Assembly: GCA_902593735.1 (NCBI GenBank)
Contig: CACJJL010000001.1
Location: forward strand, 62,001 to 126,000
Direction of reading: 5' to 3'
DNA length: 64,000 nt
Source: an uncultured SAR116 cluster alpha proteobacterium
GTDB lineage: Bacteria > Pseudomonadota > Alphaproteobacteria > Puniceispirillales > Marisalimonadaceae
In this document: piece after piece, positions 36,549-46,649 of the stretch
How positions within the stretch are numbered: the stretch's first letter is position 1
Layout of the letters: the number at the start of each line of letters is the position of its first letter
The notes under the pieces: generated by a model
What the model was told of the DNA's origin: nothing
What the model saw: only the letters and a program-made list of their open reading frames with translations
Databases searched by the model: none
Translations under genes and position numbers: made by a program

Positions 36549-36968
36549 TTGTTTATGATTAATGATATTGAGATTAACTCTGACAGATTTGCTCAGGTTA
36601 GAAATGCTAGAAACACAGAAACAGCTGAAGATTATACTGAGATGATTGCAGATTTGATTAGAGAAACTGGGGAAGCAAGAGCTGTTGATTTAGCAAAACA
36701 TTTTGGAGTGACTGGACCTACAGTTAATAGCATTATAAGGCGGTTGGTAAGAGAGGGTTTTGTAGAAAGCAGACCATACAGATCTATTTTTTTGACGGAA
36801 AAAGGAAAATTGTTGGCTGATTATTGTAAAAAAAGACATGAAATTGTTTATAATTTTTTAATCAAAATTGGTGTGAACCATGATGTTGCTAAGAATGATG
36901 CTGAAGGTTTAGAGCATCATGTAAGTGCTGAGACTTTAAGTGTTTTTGAAAAATTCAATAAAACATAA
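36549..36968 (+). CDS. mntR: Manganese-responsive DtxR-family regulator MntR
   Basis: 'TAEDYTEMIADLIRETGEARAVDLAKHFGVTGPTVNSIIRRLVREGFVESRPYRSIFLTEKG' and 'AEGLEHHVSAETL'. Conserved N-terminus suggests listed start or next codon. Confidence 0.93.
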   Translation: MFMINDIEINSDRFAQVRNARNTETAEDYTEMIADLIRETGEARAVDLAKHFGVTGPTVNSIIRRLVREGFVESRPYRSIFLTEKGKLLADYCKKRHEIVYNFLIKIGVNHDVAKNDAEGLEHHVSAETLSVFEKFNKT

Positions 36969-36972
36969 AAAT

Positions 36973-38460
36973 TTATTTTATTGTTCCTACATATAGAAAA
37001 TAAGTGCGTTCTAAATTTTCAACTGTTTTTGTGGTAATTCTTTTAATGAATTTACTTTCGCTTAAATTATAAGTGTTCTCTGTCAAATTAGAAATATTCT
37101 TCACAATTAATATTTTTTCCCCCTTTGTTTTATTTACCAAGTCGTAATTGAAATTTGATTCATAGAAGTTACTTGGAACTAAACTGTTTGTTTTTATAAA
37201 AAATCTATTTTCAAATTTGTTGTCATGACGATTTAGGTAATAATTAAATCTAGAAATATCTCCTCTTTTTTCAAAGACGATTTTTGATATTTTTTCTTTT
37301 ATAAAAGTGTCATGCATTTTTGAAGCAAGATTTTCAAATCCTAAATTTTTTCTCAGTGGATTAGATTTTAAATTTAATGGATAGAAGCTTGCATTGATTG
37401 TGATCATTAAGATATATAATGAAATTGCTATATTTAATAACAGTCCAAAATAAAAAAAAACTTTAAAAATATTACTTCTTGTTAAGGTTAGATAGTAACT
37501 CAAGATTAAAGTAGCGCCTAAGTAAGCAGTTACTGCCCAATTTGCATTTGCAATTTTTAAAAAACTTTGAATAGTAATTAAAATAATTATAGGAAGAGAA
37601 ATCAAAGCTAATAAAGTTATATCGCGGTTTTTAAAAAAACTATCTATTACTACTAATAGATACAGTAAAAATAATAAAGGCCCAAAGACTAAAAATTGAG
37701 ATGACAAAAAATCAATCATATTATCATAGTTGAGATTTATTTTTGAGAGATTTGCGTTTGAAATAGTGTGATTTATCGTTGCAAAATCATTTAAGTAATT
37801 CCAATATAAATTTGTGCTTGCTATCAAGGCACTTATAAAAATTATTATTAAAATATCTTTAAATTTCAAAAATTTATTTCGGTCATAAATTAGCCACCAT
37901 ATAATTAAGAAAATTAAAAAATATAAGGCTGCATATTTGGATAAAAAAGCAAATCCAAGAAAAATACCTACAAATAAAGATGAAAAGCTAGAATTTTCTT
38001 TAAAAGAGACTAATAAAAAATATACAGATAAAGACCAAAAAAATAATAGTGGAGTATCAGTTGAAATTATAAATCCACCTAAAGAAGCAGCTGGTGTGAA
38101 TATCCAAATTAAAGCTGCAATTTTCCCTGAGTTTGTGTCAAATGCAAATTTCGCAGTAACCCATAAAACTAAGGAAATAAATAGATGTGTTATAGGTGAA
38201 AAAAGTCTCACAGCCCATTCCTCATTTCCACAAATAAAAGTTGAAAATGAAATCATCCATGCTATCAAGGGCGGTTTAGTAAAATAACCGAAGTCTATAT
38301 TTCTTGACCAATGCCAATATTGTGCTTCGTCAACTGACAATTCTATGGGGGATACATATAAGGAATATATCCTTAAAGTAGTTATAATTATTAGGATAAA
38401 AAAAACTACATGGGTGTTTAGTAAGATAAAGCTTTCTCTCTTGTTACGGAGTGATAACAT
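36973..38460 (-). CDS. Glycosyltransferase family 39 / ArnT-like membrane protein
   Basis: 'ELSVDEAQYWHWSRNIDFGYFTKPPLIAWMI...EEWAVRLFSP' ArnT/PMT_2 N-terminal motif; multiple TM segments. Confidence 0.9.
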   Translation of the reverse strand: MLSLRNKRESFILLNTHVVFFILIIITTLRIYSLYVSPIELSVDEAQYWHWSRNIDFGYFTKPPLIAWMISFSTFICGNEEWAVRLFSPITHLFISLVLWVTAKFAFDTNSGKIAALIWIFTPAASLGGFIISTDTPLLFFWSLSVYFLLVSFKENSSFSSLFVGIFLGFAFLSKYAALYFLIFLIIWWLIYDRNKFLKFKDILIIIFISALIASTNLYWNYLNDFATINHTISNANLSKINLNYDNMIDFLSSQFLVFGPLLFLLYLLVVIDSFFKNRDITLLALISLPIIILITIQSFLKIANANWAVTAYLGATLILSYYLTLTRSNIFKVFFYFGLLLNIAISLYILMITINASFYPLNLKSNPLRKNLGFENLASKMHDTFIKEKISKIVFEKRGDISRFNYYLNRHDNKFENRFFIKTNSLVPSNFYESNFNYDLVNKTKGEKILIVKNISNLTENTYNLSESKFIKRITTKTVENLERTYFLYVGTIK

Positions 38461-38519
38461 TCCAATCTCCTAATTGATATAAATTATTCTATATTTAATC
38501 AAAATACAATCCTATTTGT

Positions 38520-38544
38520 GTTTGATAGCCTGAGCTAATCAAAC
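38520..38544. promoter_or_regulatory. Near-perfect inverted repeat GTTTGATAGC-CTGA-GCTaATCAAAC between ArnT-like gene and sufE
   Basis: 10-bp arms with single bulged A, read directly; divergent intergenic region. Confidence 0.35.
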
Positions 38545-38611
38545 TTACCTTCTTGATTTGTTTTCCAATTGAGTTTAATTAATAAAGTATATCAATAATT
38601 GAGAGTTTTGA

Positions 38612-39028
38612 ATGGGTTTTAATAAAGAAATAAATGAATTAATTGAGGATTTCTCTTTTTTTGATTCTTGGGAAGATAAGTATCAATATCTTATTGATAT
38701 GGGAAGAAATGTTCCTCAAATGGATGAAGGGCTTAAAACTGAAGAAAATAAAATGAAAGGCTGCCAATCCCTAGTATATTTTTATAAATATTATAATCAA
38801 GATGGAACTATTACTTTTTTAGCGAACAGTGATGCAGCCATAGTTCAGGGCTTAATTGCTCTAATGTTAAAAGTATTTTCAGGGAAAAAACCCCAAGAAA
38901 TTTTAGATACAAATATAAATTTTCTTGAACAAATTGGATTGAATGATCATTTATCCCCCACAAGAAAAAATGGTCTTTCTTCTCTTGTCTCTTCGATTAA
39001 AAATTCGGCTAAAGAGAAATTATTATAG
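38612..39028 (+). CDS. sufE: SufE family Fe-S cluster assembly sulfur acceptor
   Basis: 'DSWEDKYQYLIDMGRNVPQM', 'NKMKGCQSLVYF', 'LSPTRKNGLSSLVSSIK'. Confidence 0.95.
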   Translation: MGFNKEINELIEDFSFFDSWEDKYQYLIDMGRNVPQMDEGLKTEENKMKGCQSLVYFYKYYNQDGTITFLANSDAAIVQGLIALMLKVFSGKKPQEILDTNINFLEQIGLNDHLSPTRKNGLSSLVSSIKNSAKEKLL

Positions 39029-39038
39029 GAAATACAAT

Positions 39039-39848
39039 TTGGTTGTTTCAGGAAAACAATATGAAATTTCTAGTTTAACTAATGATAAAGTTAAATTAAT
39101 AAATAGTTTATATCATCGTAAATATAGAAGAGATTTGAACCTTTTCGTCGCAGAAGGTGTTCGAATTTGCAAAGAAGCTTTAGAGAATAAATGGGACATT
39201 AAATATTTATTATTTAATAAAGAGAATAGAGATAACTTAGCTATACATGATTTAGTGAATGAGACAACTTCATTAGGTGCAGATACAATAGCAGTATCTT
39301 CTCAAATTTTATCTAAATTGTCACATAAAGATAACCCTCAAAATGTATTAGGTGTTTTTATACAAAAATGGCATCGTCTTCCTAATTCCGTTGATAATAA
39401 ACGCATTGTAGCTCTTGAAAATGTAAGGGATCCTGGTAATTTAGGTACAATACTAAGGACTATGGATGGTATGGGGGCTAGCGACTGCGTTCTACTTAAT
39501 GAATGCACAGATCCTTTTTCATATGAAGCAGTGAGGGCGAGTATGGGAGCTATTTTTAACATAAACATTATAGCCACAAATCTTGAAAAGTTTTTAAAAT
39601 GGAAGTCTGATAAAAATATAAGTTTGATTGGAACCTCATTAAAGAAAGCTTCCAATTATACCAAGACTAATTGGAAAACACCTTTTGTTTTAGCAATGGG
39701 TAATGAGCAAAACGGTTTGTCGCATGAATTTATCAATAATTGTGATCAATTGATAAAAATACCAATGCTAGGTAAATCAGACAGCCTTAACCTAGCTGTA
39801 TCTACGGGGATTTTTCTATACGAATCAATTAGGAAAAATCCTAATTAA
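39039..39848 (+). CDS. TrmH/SpoU family RNA 2'-O-methyltransferase
   Basis: 'FVAEGVRICKEAL', 'ALENVRDPGNLGTILRTMDGMGA', 'LAMGNEQNGLSHEFINNCDQLIKIPMLGKSDSLNLAVSTGI'. Start set at in-frame TTG after the sufE stop. Confidence 0.92.
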   Translation: MVVSGKQYEISSLTNDKVKLINSLYHRKYRRDLNLFVAEGVRICKEALENKWDIKYLLFNKENRDNLAIHDLVNETTSLGADTIAVSSQILSKLSHKDNPQNVLGVFIQKWHRLPNSVDNKRIVALENVRDPGNLGTILRTMDGMGASDCVLLNECTDPFSYEAVRASMGAIFNINIIATNLEKFLKWKSDKNISLIGTSLKKASNYTKTNWKTPFVLAMGNEQNGLSHEFINNCDQLIKIPMLGKSDSLNLAVSTGIFLYESIRKNPN

Positions 39849-40762
39849 GTTCTCTGTTGTTCCCATCTTGCAAAGATAGCGGTGTTAATTTGTCTTGGAT
39901 TTTTCTGATCTTCAACAACAGATAGTTCACCTGATTCAACTTTACCAGAAAATTCTCTCATTATTTCATTTAATGCAAAATGTAAAGCTAAGTGACTAGA
40001 TCTAATCGCATAGCTATTCAGAATAATAAAAATAGGTTTGGGAGTCAAAATTTGTGGAATTAATTTTAATAAAACCGGAAGGTGCTTATGTAATTCCCAT
40101 TTTTCTCCATTTGGACCTCTCCCATATTTTGGTGGATCTAGTATAATAGCATCATATTTATTATGACGACGAACTTCACGATTTACAAATTTTAAAGCGT
40201 CATCAGTAATAAATTTAATCGGTAGATGTTGAAATGAGGATAGGTTCCTATTTTCAAAAGCAAGTTTAATTGCTTTCTTGCTTGCATCAACATGTGTTAC
40301 AGAAGCACCATGGTAGGCAGCATGTAAAGAAGCAAGTCCAGAATAACCAAAAAGGTTGAGAATTTTGGGAGAATAATTTTTATCTTGAATTTTAATAAAA
40401 GATTGTATTTTTTTGGAAGCCCAAACCCAATGGGGAGATTGATCTGGAAAAAAACCAAGATGTCTGAAAGAAGTTGGAGTTGCAAAAAATTTAATATTGT
40501 CATATTGCATCTCCCATTTAGGTGGTAAATCTTTTTTAAGAGACCATTTACCAGTGGCATCTTCGTTTAATGGATTTGAGGATGATAGAAATGTTCCAGA
40601 AGATTTTTCCCATTCTTTAAAGGGTAATTTAGGTGACCATAGGGCTTGTGGTTCAGGTCTACTAAATAAAAAATTTCCAAAACGTTCCAATTTTTTACCA
40701 TCGCCAGAGTCAACTAAAGAATAGTCTTTCCAATTTATAGGATGAAGTAGGAGTGGCTTCAT
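39845..40762 (-). CDS. Class I SAM-dependent rRNA methyltransferase (RlmI/RlmK-like)
   Basis: 'ILNLFGYSGLASLHAAYHGASVTHVDASKKAI', 'DAIILDPPKYGRGPNGEKWELHKHLP'. Confidence 0.9.
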   Translation of the reverse strand: MKPLLLHPINWKDYSLVDSGDGKKLERFGNFLFSRPEPQALWSPKLPFKEWEKSSGTFLSSSNPLNEDATGKWSLKKDLPPKWEMQYDNIKFFATPTSFRHLGFFPDQSPHWVWASKKIQSFIKIQDKNYSPKILNLFGYSGLASLHAAYHGASVTHVDASKKAIKLAFENRNLSSFQHLPIKFITDDALKFVNREVRRHNKYDAIILDPPKYGRGPNGEKWELHKHLPVLLKLIPQILTPKPIFIILNSYAIRSSHLALHFALNEIMREFSGKVESGELSVVEDQKNPRQINTAIFARWEQQRT

Positions 40763-40838
40763 TAGGAAATTTCCTTACAAATAAAATTTTGCAAAGTTTA
40801 AAACTAATGACAATATAAAGAAAAAAAAAAGAAATTAA

Positions 40839-41639
40839 ATGAAAATAAATATTTCAATAATAATACCAGTATATAGAGCAGTTAAAACACTGAGAAAATC
40901 TTTAAATTCAATAAATAACCAAAATATAAATTTAGAAAAAAAAATTGAGGTTATTTTAGTAATAGATGATGGAAAAAAATACAATGACATTGTTCCAAAA
41001 TTTAATAAAAAAATGTCAATTAGATTCTTAAAAACAAATGGTATAAAAACAGGCCCAGGTAATGCAAGGAATATTGGACTTTCAAAGGCAAGAGGAGAAT
41101 ATATAGGTTTTTTGGATGCTGATGACGAGTGGTCAGAAAACTATCTTAAAAAAATGTATGAATTAGCAAAAAAAAATGGATTATCATTTGCGCCAACAAG
41201 AGTATACAAAAATAATGAATTGATTGGAGAATTCAAAGGAAAAAACAAAAAGTATTTATCTATAAATGATATAGGAGAAATTCCTTGTAGCTATCATCCA
41301 TTAGTAAAAAAGGGCTTAATTAATAAATTTGAGAATTATAGAAGTCAAGATGTTTATAACACAGCGATATTACTAAACAAAAAAAACAAAGTAGAGATGA
41401 TACAAAATGATTATTATAAGTTAAATATTCAAAAAGAATCAGTAACTAAAGAAAAAGGGTTTTCAATTAAAATTGACCAAGCCTATAAAAAATATCAGGT
41501 AAAATCATTGAAAATAAAAAATTTAAAGGTATCAAAGATTTTTGCATTAAGACGAATTAAAAATAAGAAGTATATGGAATGGGCACAAAAAAATAAAAAA
41601 GGTTTTTATGAATATTTAAGTGAGGAAAGAAATGAATAA
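40839..41639 (+). CDS. Glycosyltransferase family 2
   Basis: 'NISIIIPVYRAVKTLRKSLNSI', 'GPGNARNIGLSKARGEYIGFLDADDEWSENYL'. Confidence 0.88.
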   Translation: MKINISIIIPVYRAVKTLRKSLNSINNQNINLEKKIEVILVIDDGKKYNDIVPKFNKKMSIRFLKTNGIKTGPGNARNIGLSKARGEYIGFLDADDEWSENYLKKMYELAKKNGLSFAPTRVYKNNELIGEFKGKNKKYLSINDIGEIPCSYHPLVKKGLINKFENYRSQDVYNTAILLNKKNKVEMIQNDYYKLNIQKESVTKEKGFSIKIDQAYKKYQVKSLKIKNLKVSKIFALRRIKNKKYMEWAQKNKKGFYEYLSEERNE

Positions 41640-42303
41640 AATAACAACATGTGTTTTTGATGCATACGGCACATTATTCGATGTAAATGCAGCCTGTCGA
41701 GAATTATCAAAAGAAGTTGGTGAAAAATGGAACGAACTCTCAAATTTATGGAGACTAAGGCAAGTAGAATACACGTGGTTAAGAAATTCAATGAAAGAAT
41801 ATATAGATTTTTGGAAAATCACATCTGATGCTCTAGATTATGCTATGGAAACATTAAATATAAAAAATAGTAAATTAAGAGATGAATTATTATCACTATA
41901 CTTAAAACTAGAAGCTTATCCTGAGATTAAATCTGCTTTAGAAAATATCAAAAATAAGGGGTTGAAAACTGCTATATTATCTAACGGAAATAATAAAATG
42001 TTAGAGAGCGCAGTAATAAATGCGAATATCAAAACTTTAATTGATGAAATTATATCCGTAGATGAGTGCAAAGTGTATAAACCTGCTAGTATAGTATATG
42101 ATTTAGTAGAAAAAAAAATGAGAGTAAATAAACAAAACGTATTATTTTTTTCAAGTAACGCATGGGATATGCATGCAGCTTCTACATATGGATTTAAAAC
42201 TATATGGGTAAATAGATTTAATAGTACATTGGAGAAACTACCAGGAAAACCAGATCAAATTATAAATACATTAGAACAGATAGAAAAAATATTAAAAAAC
42301 TAA
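41632..42303 (+). CDS. Haloacid dehalogenase type II (HAD hydrolase)
   Basis: 'CVFDAYGTLFDVNAACREL', 'AILSNGNNKMLESAV', 'FFSSNAWDMHAASTYGFKTIWVNR'. Start set to second Met. Confidence 0.9.
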   Translation: MNKITTCVFDAYGTLFDVNAACRELSKEVGEKWNELSNLWRLRQVEYTWLRNSMKEYIDFWKITSDALDYAMETLNIKNSKLRDELLSLYLKLEAYPEIKSALENIKNKGLKTAILSNGNNKMLESAVINANIKTLIDEIISVDECKVYKPASIVYDLVEKKMRVNKQNVLFFSSNAWDMHAASTYGFKTIWVNRFNSTLEKLPGKPDQIINTLEQIEKILKN

Positions 42304-43499
42304 CTATCGTGTCCAATACCCCAATGCCAAAAATCAGTTTTATAATTATTAAAAAATCTATTAATAATCATTTGATGAACTTCTGAAGCTCCGTCAACTA
42401 ACTTTGCTTGGCGTGCATAACGATAAATCCATTCAAGTATAATATCTTTACTATAGCCTTTAGCACCATTTAATTGAATAGCAGTATCAGAAACATTATT
42501 TAAGGTATCGGCGACGTATATTTTTGCCATTGAAACATCTTGTCGAGATTTACTACCATGTTCAATTTTCCATGCAGCCCTCATTACAAGTAAGCGAGAA
42601 ATATCAATGTCCATTGCAGATTTACCAAGTTTAATTTGAACTGATTCTCTATCAGAAAGTTTGACACCGAAGCCTTCTCTATTGGAAACATAATCCAAAG
42701 CTATTTCTAAACATCTTTTAGAGAGCCCTATCCATCTCATGCAATGTGTGAGACGAGCAAGCCCAAGACGTATTTGAACAATTTTAAGACCCTTACCAAC
42801 TTCTCCAAGCCTATTTTCGTCAGGAATTTCTAGACCATTATACTCTATTTCACAATGCCCACCGTGTTCTTCAGGGCCCATAATTGGAATACGTCTTTTA
42901 ATTTTCCAACCTGGTTGATTTTTATGATAGAGGAAAGCAGTTAAGCCATCTTTAGTTTTGGCAAGTAGGATAAAATGAGATGCAACAGCAGCTCCTGTAA
43001 TATACCACTTAAGACCATTAATTATCCATTTACCATTTGAATAAACAGCTTCTGTTTTAATCATTGATGGATCAGAGCCACCGCCAGGTGCTGGTTCAGT
43101 CATGGCAAGAGAAGAGCGAACATCCCCCTTAATTATTGGATCAAGCCATTTAACTTTTTGTTCTTCAGTTCCGATTTTATTAAGTATGTACATATTACCA
43201 TCGTCAGGAGCGGCACAATTGAAACAAACAGGACCAAAAATGGATCTATTCATTTCTTCATATAGGGCAGACAAACCAATAGGACCTAACCCAAGACCAG
43301 ATCTAGATGAAGGCATTTGTGGTGACCAAAGACCAGCTGCTTTAACATCTAAACGGATTTGATTTAGCAAATCTTCATTTATATTTTCATGTTTATCATA
43401 TGATGAAATATCTGACTCTAAAGGAATAATCTTTTGATTAACAAAGTTTCTTGTTTTTTGTCTAAGAGTTTCGATATGTTCAGGAAGTGTGAAATCCAT
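42300..43499 (-). CDS. Acyl-CoA dehydrogenase family protein
   Basis: 'SLAMTEPAPGGGSDPSMIKTEAVYSNGKWIINGLKWYITGA', 'QLNGAKGYSKDIILEWIYRYARQAKLVDGASEVHQMII'. Confidence 0.93.
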   Translation of the reverse strand: MDFTLPEHIETLRQKTRNFVNQKIIPLESDISSYDKHENINEDLLNQIRLDVKAAGLWSPQMPSSRSGLGLGPIGLSALYEEMNRSIFGPVCFNCAAPDDGNMYILNKIGTEEQKVKWLDPIIKGDVRSSLAMTEPAPGGGSDPSMIKTEAVYSNGKWIINGLKWYITGAAVASHFILLAKTKDGLTAFLYHKNQPGWKIKRRIPIMGPEEHGGHCEIEYNGLEIPDENRLGEVGKGLKIVQIRLGLARLTHCMRWIGLSKRCLEIALDYVSNREGFGVKLSDRESVQIKLGKSAMDIDISRLLVMRAAWKIEHGSKSRQDVSMAKIYVADTLNNVSDTAIQLNGAKGYSKDIILEWIYRYARQAKLVDGASEVHQMIINRFFNNYKTDFWHWGIGHDS

Positions 43500-43514
43500 A
43501 AATTTCTCCTATTG

Positions 43515-44249
43515 TCAAAGTCCTGTGCTTAGTCCACCATCAACAGCTATTGTAGCACCAGTCATATAGGTATTTAGTGGATTTAATAACATAGAAATAA
43601 TTACATCTAGTTCTTCTACAGTAGCAAATCTTTTGAGAGGTATTTTCTTTTTAAGTAAAACTCCAGCATCACCTTCTAATTGTTTTCTATTGATGTCCGT
43701 AAGTATGTAACCTGGTGCAAGTGCATTTACACATATATTATATTTTGCTAATTCTATTGATTGAGATTTAGTAATTTGTATTAAAGCAGCTTTGGTTGCG
43801 GAATATGCTCCAACAAATGATAAAGGTCTATAACCAAGAGTGGAAGCAATGTTAATAATTTTTCCATTATTATTTTTAATCATATTTGGAATTAAGGCAT
43901 TTGATACATTAATTGAACCTAATAAATTAGTATCAATTATTTTTGATAAATCTGAATAAGTTTCTTCATGTAACAATTTGGTATTTGCAATACCCGCATT
44001 ATTTATTAAGGCGTAAATGTTTAGATCATTTAACATCTTCTGCACTTGTAACTCATCTGTAATGTCAAGTTCTAAATAAGTATGACCTAGATCTTGGTTA
44101 GGAAGAGATGAAATAACTGATTTTAGATTTTGTATATTACGTCCAACACCAACAATTTGGAAACCATCCTGCGCTAATACCTTAGAAAAATTGGCGCCTA
44201 AGCCTCTGCTTGCACCTGTTATTAAAACAGTGTTAGATTGAACATTCAC
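43515..44249 (-). CDS. Short-chain dehydrogenase/reductase
   Basis: 'VLITGASRGLGANFSKVLAQDGF', 'NNAGIAN', 'AYSATKAALIQITKS'. Confidence 0.92.
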   Translation of the reverse strand: MNVQSNTVLITGASRGLGANFSKVLAQDGFQIVGVGRNIQNLKSVISSLPNQDLGHTYLELDITDELQVQKMLNDLNIYALINNAGIANTKLLHEETYSDLSKIIDTNLLGSINVSNALIPNMIKNNNGKIINIASTLGYRPLSFVGAYSATKAALIQITKSQSIELAKYNICVNALAPGYILTDINRKQLEGDAGVLLKKKIPLKRFATVEELDVIISMLLNPLNTYMTGATIAVDGGLSTGL

Positions 44250-44313
44250 GTATAATATACCTAAAAATAATTTAAATTTAATGTATCAACAATAATAAAT
44301 TAGTCATGTAAAT

Positions 44314-45354
44314 ATGTCAGTAAAAAATAAAATTAATAACATAAATCTTTGGTTAAAAAAAAATACATCAATTAATGAAAAAATATTATTTGTGACAAAG
44401 TTTGAAAGCGGCCAATCTAATCCTACATTTCTTCTGAAATCTGAAGATAAAAGCTATGTACTTAGGTCAAAACCATTGGGTAATCTTCTTAGAGGTGCAC
44501 ATCGGATTGATAGAGAATATAAAGTAATGAGTGCATTATCAAATTCAAAAATCCCAATTCCTAAAATGTACGGATATTGTTGTGACATGAATATAATTGG
44601 AAGTGAATTTTATGTTATGGAATTTTTAAATGGTGCACACGAGTTTGATCCAGATCTTCCAAATTATTCAACAGAACAAAGAGATAAAATTTATAAACAT
44701 AAAATTAAAATTTTGGCAGAATTAGTTAAATTAGATTTAAAAAAAATTGGTTTAGAGAATTTTGGCAAACCTTATGGTTATCTTGAAAGACAAATCAGTT
44801 TATGGATAAAACAATACAGAGACTCCGAAACAAAACATATAAAAAGTATGGAATACTTAATTGATACCATACCAAAATATATTCCAACTGAAATAGATAA
44901 TTTGAAACCATGTCTTTTACATGGTGATTTTCGTTTAGATAATATGATTTTAGAAAAAAATAAATCTACTCCAAGAATAATTGGTTTGTTAGATTGGGAA
45001 TTGTCAACACTATCACCTCCTTTTATTGATTTATCTTACTGGGTTTTAATGCTTAAATTTGAAAAAGTATGGCCAATAGGTGGTTTAAGTAATTTAAATA
45101 ATCAAAAGTTTTACTCTGGCATACCAACTGAAGAAAAAATTTTAGAAAGTTATTTAAACTTAACTAGTTTTAATAAGCCAAAATATTGGAAATATTTATT
45201 AGCATTTAATTGTTTTAGATTTGCTGGCATTCTGCAAGGTATAGCAAAGCGTGTTATTGATGGAAATAACTCAGGTGAAAATGCTTATGAAGTGGGAGAA
45301 CAAGCAGAACCAGTCGCAGATTTAGGTTCAAGAATACTCAAAGAATATCTCTAA
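44314..45354 (+). CDS. Phosphotransferase (APH) family protein, ACAD10/11-type
   Basis: 'FESGQSNPTFLLKSEDKSYVLRSKP', 'CLLHGDFRLDNMIL', 'IIGLLDWELSTLSPPFIDLSYW'. Confidence 0.92.
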   Translation: MSVKNKINNINLWLKKNTSINEKILFVTKFESGQSNPTFLLKSEDKSYVLRSKPLGNLLRGAHRIDREYKVMSALSNSKIPIPKMYGYCCDMNIIGSEFYVMEFLNGAHEFDPDLPNYSTEQRDKIYKHKIKILAELVKLDLKKIGLENFGKPYGYLERQISLWIKQYRDSETKHIKSMEYLIDTIPKYIPTEIDNLKPCLLHGDFRLDNMILEKNKSTPRIIGLLDWELSTLSPPFIDLSYWVLMLKFEKVWPIGGLSNLNNQKFYSGIPTEEKILESYLNLTSFNKPKYWKYLLAFNCFRFAGILQGIAKRVIDGNNSGENAYEVGEQAEPVADLGSRILKEYL

Positions 45355-46516
45355 ATTTACTACTAAGAAATCTTTTTGGATTAATCATTAATATAGAAGC
45401 AATAAAAAGTGATATTGAGGATATAGTTAATGCAATGCTATAAGAATTAAATAAATCTATTATAACTCCACCAAAATAAGGTCCTATCATTTGTCCAAGA
45501 CTAAATGATGAAGTTAAAATTGCAGTAGAAACTCTAATGGATCCATCATATCTAGACTGACCCTCTAATAATGCAAGTGCAGTTATTGGTATAAACGTTG
45601 AACCAAGTAAAATAGATGCAGAAGTAATCCCAACTTTATTTTCTAATAACACGGGCATTAAAACGCCTAATCCCATTATAGCACAAGCTAAAAAAAGAGC
45701 TAAATCATTACCAATTTTTTTGCCAAACCATGGCCAAAAAATTACCATAGGTATGCCTGCTAAACCTACTAATAACCAAACATACATTTCAGTTGCTTCC
45801 AAACCAGACGTTTCCCTAGCCATGGCTGAAATAAAAGTCCCCAAAATTACATATCCAAAACCATATAAGCCATATGAAATAGAAATTAAAGAAAAACTAA
45901 AATTATTTTTATAATTTGAGTTTTGATAATCCGAGTGTTGCAAATTTTCGTTAGGAGTACAAATAAAGATTGGAACAGCTAATATTACTGATAACACAGC
46001 CACTCCAATCCATAAATCATCCCAATGGAAACCTAATTCTCCTAAAAATGTAACTAGCATGGAAGATATGACTATTCCAAAACCTACACCCATGAAGTGT
46101 GAAGTGCTAAGTGATTTTTTTCCTAATGCTTGTATGCTTGGTAGAATTAACGCTGTGCCAAATATGAGAACAAAAGCACTGGATAAACCACTTATAAATC
46201 GAATAATAATAAAAAATATCACTTTATCATCTATGCTCATTAAAAATGTAGTTGATATTGAAATAACTATAGAAATAAAAAAAACTAGTTTAACTCTTTT
46301 TTTAAAAATTGACGAAATTGATAACAGTGAACCAAATAGGTACCCAAAAAAGTTCCATGAGGCAATTAAACCACCTTCAGTTTTAGTAATGTTTAACTCT
46401 TCTAACATAAAGGGTAGTATAGGAGTATAAGTAAACCTACCAATACCTATTGCTAGAGCAAGAGCGGCTGTTCCAGTTAAAATTAAGACTAAAACTTTAT
46501 AATTAAAATTTTTCAT
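45338..46516 (-). CDS. YbfB/YjiJ family MFS transporter
   Basis: 'ALALAIGIGRFTYTPILPFML' N-terminal motif; 12 hydrophobic segments. Confidence 0.88.
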   Translation of the reverse strand: MKNFNYKVLVLILTGTAALALAIGIGRFTYTPILPFMLEELNITKTEGGLIASWNFFGYLFGSLLSISSIFKKRVKLVFFISIVISISTTFLMSIDDKVIFFIIIRFISGLSSAFVLIFGTALILPSIQALGKKSLSTSHFMGVGFGIVISSMLVTFLGELGFHWDDLWIGVAVLSVILAVPIFICTPNENLQHSDYQNSNYKNNFSFSLISISYGLYGFGYVILGTFISAMARETSGLEATEMYVWLLVGLAGIPMVIFWPWFGKKIGNDLALFLACAIMGLGVLMPVLLENKVGITSASILLGSTFIPITALALLEGQSRYDGSIRVSTAILTSSFSLGQMIGPYFGGVIIDLFNSYSIALTISSISLFIASILMINPKRFLSSKFRDIL

Positions 46517-46553
46517 TTAATAACAATTCTTTTGTAACAAATTTAATGTGCTT

Positions 46554-46573
46554 TTTATTTTAAGTAAAATAAA
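46554..46573. promoter_or_regulatory. AT-only perfect inverted repeat TTTATTTTA-AG-TAAAATAAA in divergent intergenic region
   Basis: 9-bp arms read directly; low complexity. Confidence 0.2.
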
Positions 46574-46649
46574 CAATGAAATAAGATTATTGATTGACCA
46601 AAATTCAAAATATCTTTCAAATGGTAAATAAACAATTTATGATCATAAT

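Noticed and set aside
37937-38287. 116-aa + strand ORF
   Set aside because: Antisense to the ArnT-like gene; Lys/Asn-rich shadow translation.
38943-39038. N-terminal 32 aa of the listed 301-aa SpoU ORF
   Set aside because: Overlaps the 3' end of sufE out of frame; SpoU homology begins after an in-frame TTG at 39039, so the extension is likely not translated.
39338-39655. 105-aa - strand ORF
   Set aside because: Antisense to the TrmH-family methyltransferase gene.
46059-46430. 123-aa + strand ORF
   Set aside because: Antisense to a well-supported MFS transporter; no recognisable domain.
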